This document shows, piece by piece, positions 6,175 to 7,121 of a stretch of DNA of 7,121 nucleotides; the first letter of the stretch is position 1, and each line of letters opens with the position of its first letter. The position numbers and the translations under genes are program-made. Location of the stretch: NCBI GenBank assembly GCA_027056615.1, contig JALUKJ010000395.1, forward strand, positions 1 through 7,121. Reading direction: 5' to 3'. This stretch comes from Campylobacteraceae bacterium (GTDB lineage: Bacteria; Campylobacterota; Campylobacteria; Campylobacterales; Sulfurovaceae). A model generated the notes under the pieces. It ran no database searches, was not told where the DNA came from, and was given only the letters and a program-made list of their open reading frames with translations.

Positions 6175-6200
6175 CTTAAGGGAGTAAAAAACTCCCTAAG
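6175..6200 (+). terminator. Hairpin between secG and frr
   Basis: A stem (6175-6185 with 6191-6200) pairs ten bases with a single bulged A around an AAAAA loop, four bases after the secG stop. It lacks a T tail, so it may be a weak attenuating terminator or a 3'-end stabiliser rather than a full stop. Confidence 0.45.
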
Positions 6201-6245
6201 AACTACTCAAAAAATTCCCTTACGTTTCTACAAGCAAAAAAAGGG

Positions 6246-6284
6246 TAAAATCCTCCTATTATTTACGTTAAATATTAAGAAGGA
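6246..6284 (+). promoter_or_regulatory. Possible frr promoter and ribosome binding site
   Basis: AGGGTAAAAT (6242-6251) resembles the AGGGTATAAT box upstream of secG and may be a -10 element for frr. ACGTTAA at 6265-6271 repeats the heptamer near the start of the first gene in this window. AAGAAGGA (6277-6284) is a strong Shine-Dalgarno six bases before the ATG. The ribosome site is solid; the promoter is tentative. Confidence 0.4.
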
Positions 6285-6290
6285 ACATTC

Positions 6291-6848
6291 ATGTTAAGTG
6301 AAATTTATAACCATACAGAAGAACAGATGAAAAAAAGTATTGAAGCTCTAAAAAGAGACTTTTCAACACTAAGAACAGGAAAAGTAAGTACCAATATTGT
6401 TGATAGTATTAAAGTAGATTACTATGGAACACCAACAGCTCTTAATCAAGTTGGCTCTGTCATTGTAACTGATGCCACAACTATCTCCATTACACCTTGG
6501 GAGAAAACTATGTTAGCTCCTATTGAAAAAGCGATTCAAGGGGCAAATATTGGTGTTAATCCAAACAATGATGGTGATTTTATTAAACTATTTTTTCCAC
6601 CTATGACCTCTGAACAACGTCAAGAGATTGTAAAACAGGCTAAACAGATGGCAGAAAAAGCTAAAATTGCCATTAGAAATATTAGAAAAGATGGAAATGA
6701 CAAAATAAAGAAACTTGAAAAATCAAAAGATATATCAGAAGATGAATCTAAAAAAGGTCAAACTGAAATTCAAAAAATTACTGATAAAAATATCTCTGAT
6801 ATTGATTCAACTCTTTCAGCTAAAGAAGCTGATATTTTAAAAGTTTAA
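6291..6848 (+). CDS. frr: Ribosome recycling factor
   Basis: A 185-residue cytoplasmic protein, exactly the standard length, which with EF-G splits the post-termination ribosome. Recognisable family stretches are [11 protein letters not shown] (21-31), [13 protein letters not shown] (42-54), I-T-P-W-E-K (67-72), I-G-V-N-P-N-N-D-G (87-95) and F-P-P-M-T-S-E-Q-R (102-110). The segment [10 protein letters not shown] (128-137) carries the conserved basic residues (Arg129, Arg132) that contact 23S rRNA. The start is supported by AAGAAGGA at 6277-6284. In relatives frr is followed by pyrE. Here a structured noncoding element begins directly after the TAA at 6846-6848, with no terminator between, so frr transcripts could run into it. 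Confidence 0.97.
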   Translation: MLSEIYNHTEEQMKKSIEALKRDFSTLRTGKVSTNIVDSIKVDYYGTPTALNQVGSVIVTDATTISITPWEKTMLAPIEKAIQGANIGVNPNNDGDFIKLFFPPMTSEQRQEIVKQAKQMAEKAKIAIRNIRKDGNDKIKKLEKSKDISEDESKKGQTEIQKITDKNISDIDSTLSAKEADILKV

Positions 6849-6858
6849 TTGTCAATAA

Positions 6859-7106
6859 CCTCTCCCAAACCTTAACGGTTATGGAAGAGGCTTGATTGAC
6901 CAGACTGAGTAGCTAGAAATAGCCAACTACGATAATAGTGTTATCACACCTTGGAATACTTCTCCAGTTCCAAGCTCTGTGTAGGCTCTTTAAATTGGGT
7001 TAAAGCCCTGTGAACCTAAGGACGATTCGCCATTGCGAACAAGCATTTTTATCATTGTCGAGGAGAGAGGCGAAAGCCCGTTACCACTGAAAAGTGAGCT
7101 AATCTG
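6859..7106 (+). ncRNA. HEARO-type RNA: probable IscB omega (guide) RNA scaffold
   Basis: A noncoding stretch of about 250 bases made of nested hairpins. The 5' stem pairs 6859-6866 with 6883-6890 and, inside it, AACC (6868-6871) with GGTT (6877-6880). Further stems are GCTA/TAGC with a GAAA loop (6912-6923), GATAA/TTATC (6931-6945), CTTGGAA/TTCCAAG (6950-6974) inside ACAC/GTGT (6946-6982), GACGAT (7021-7026) with ATTGTC (7054-7059) enclosing TTCGC/GCGAA (7026-7039), GGC-GAAA-GCC (7069-7078), and CACT-GAAA-AGTG (7085-7096). The 5' stem followed by CAGACTGAG, the C-G-A-A-A-G-C-C-C-G-T-T segment and the position directly before a ribosome binding site match my memory of HEARO, the RNA found upstream of iscB genes. 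These RNAs form the omega RNA that guides IscB, an ancestor-type relative of Cas9, with the guide at the 5' end. The ends are approximate. Identification is by recall, not search. Confidence 0.78.
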
Positions 7107-7109
7107 AAA

Positions 7110-7114
7110 AAGGA
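7110..7114 (+). promoter_or_regulatory. Ribosome binding site of an off-window gene (predicted iscB)
   Basis: AAGGA, followed by a seven-base spacer (7115-7121), places a start codon at or near 7122, just outside the window. This matches the tight HEARO-to-iscB spacing. Confidence 0.6.
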
Positions 7115-7121
7115 TTTTTAA

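Larger units (their letters stand above)
6851..7121 (+). mobile_element. Left end of a probable IscB-encoding IS200/IS605-like element (cut by window edge)
   Basis: The omega-RNA-like region begins within a few bases of the frr stop codon and runs to the window edge. IscB and its RNA are normally carried by IS200/IS605-type transposons or derived from them. The expected neighbour pyrE is absent at this position. I infer insertion between frr and pyrE; the exact left boundary (about 6849-6859) cannot be fixed, and no transposase is visible. Confidence 0.6.

Noticed and set aside
6849..6900. Intrinsic terminator of frr
   Set aside because: The hairpin after frr has an A/C mismatch and internal loops and is followed by C/G-containing sequence, not a T tract; it is better explained as the first stem of the noncoding RNA.
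6859..7121. Group II intron 5' end
   Set aside because: The stems and GAAA loops were considered, but I see no GTGYG start at the border and none of the usual domain I layout. The 5' stem and the position directly before a ribosome site fit HEARO better.
6859..7121. TnpB-associated right-end RNA
   Set aside because: That RNA overlaps the 3' end of a tnpB gene. The upstream gene here is an intact frr, so the structured RNA must precede its gene, as in IscB elements.
1..7121. tRNA or rRNA genes
   Set aside because: No cloverleaf with a T-loop motif and no rRNA-like conserved stretch was seen on either strand.

Overview
The window looks like a chromosomal segment of a Campylobacterota (epsilonproteobacterial) bacterium. 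The evidence is AT-rich DNA, TATAAT promoters with T-rich upstream DNA but no clear -35 box, and the grouping of a Bax-inhibitor-1 (BI-1) gene with secG and frr. In Campylobacter and Helicobacter secG and frr are normally followed by pyrE. I cannot name the genus from sequence alone.

Left part (1-2845): two tandem paralogous genes encode exported proteins. Each has a signal peptide, a long array of 23-residue P-A-x-Y-K-T-type repeats and a C-terminal peptidoglycan-binding domain. Both are preceded by recognisably homologous promoters and followed by hairpin terminators. The repeats have a higher order. Certain units carry Trp at unit position 20 followed by a Cys-containing excursion, giving two blocks of five units in the first protein and four blocks of three in the second. 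Both look like cell-envelope structural proteins of unknown function.

Middle part (2846-5768): a BI-1/YccA family membrane protein (+) lies behind a promoter region with two inverted repeats. It converges on a two-gene minus-strand operon: a BioC-like methyltransferase followed, two bases later, by an ArsB/NhaD-type ion transporter starting with GTG. A shared hairpin sits between the converging units.

Right part (5769-6848): the methyltransferase operon and secG diverge from a compact region where the two TATAAT boxes face each other in a perfect inverted repeat. secG (protein export) and frr (ribosome recycling) follow.

Extreme right (6849-7121): immediately after frr the sequence becomes a densely structured noncoding region of about 250 bases. 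I recognise it as a HEARO-type RNA, the omega RNA of an IscB RNA-guided nuclease element. It ends with a Shine-Dalgarno sequence exactly at the window edge, so an iscB reading frame is predicted to begin at or near base 7122. The element appears inserted between frr and the expected pyrE. This is the most notable item in the window; the nuclease gene itself is out of view.
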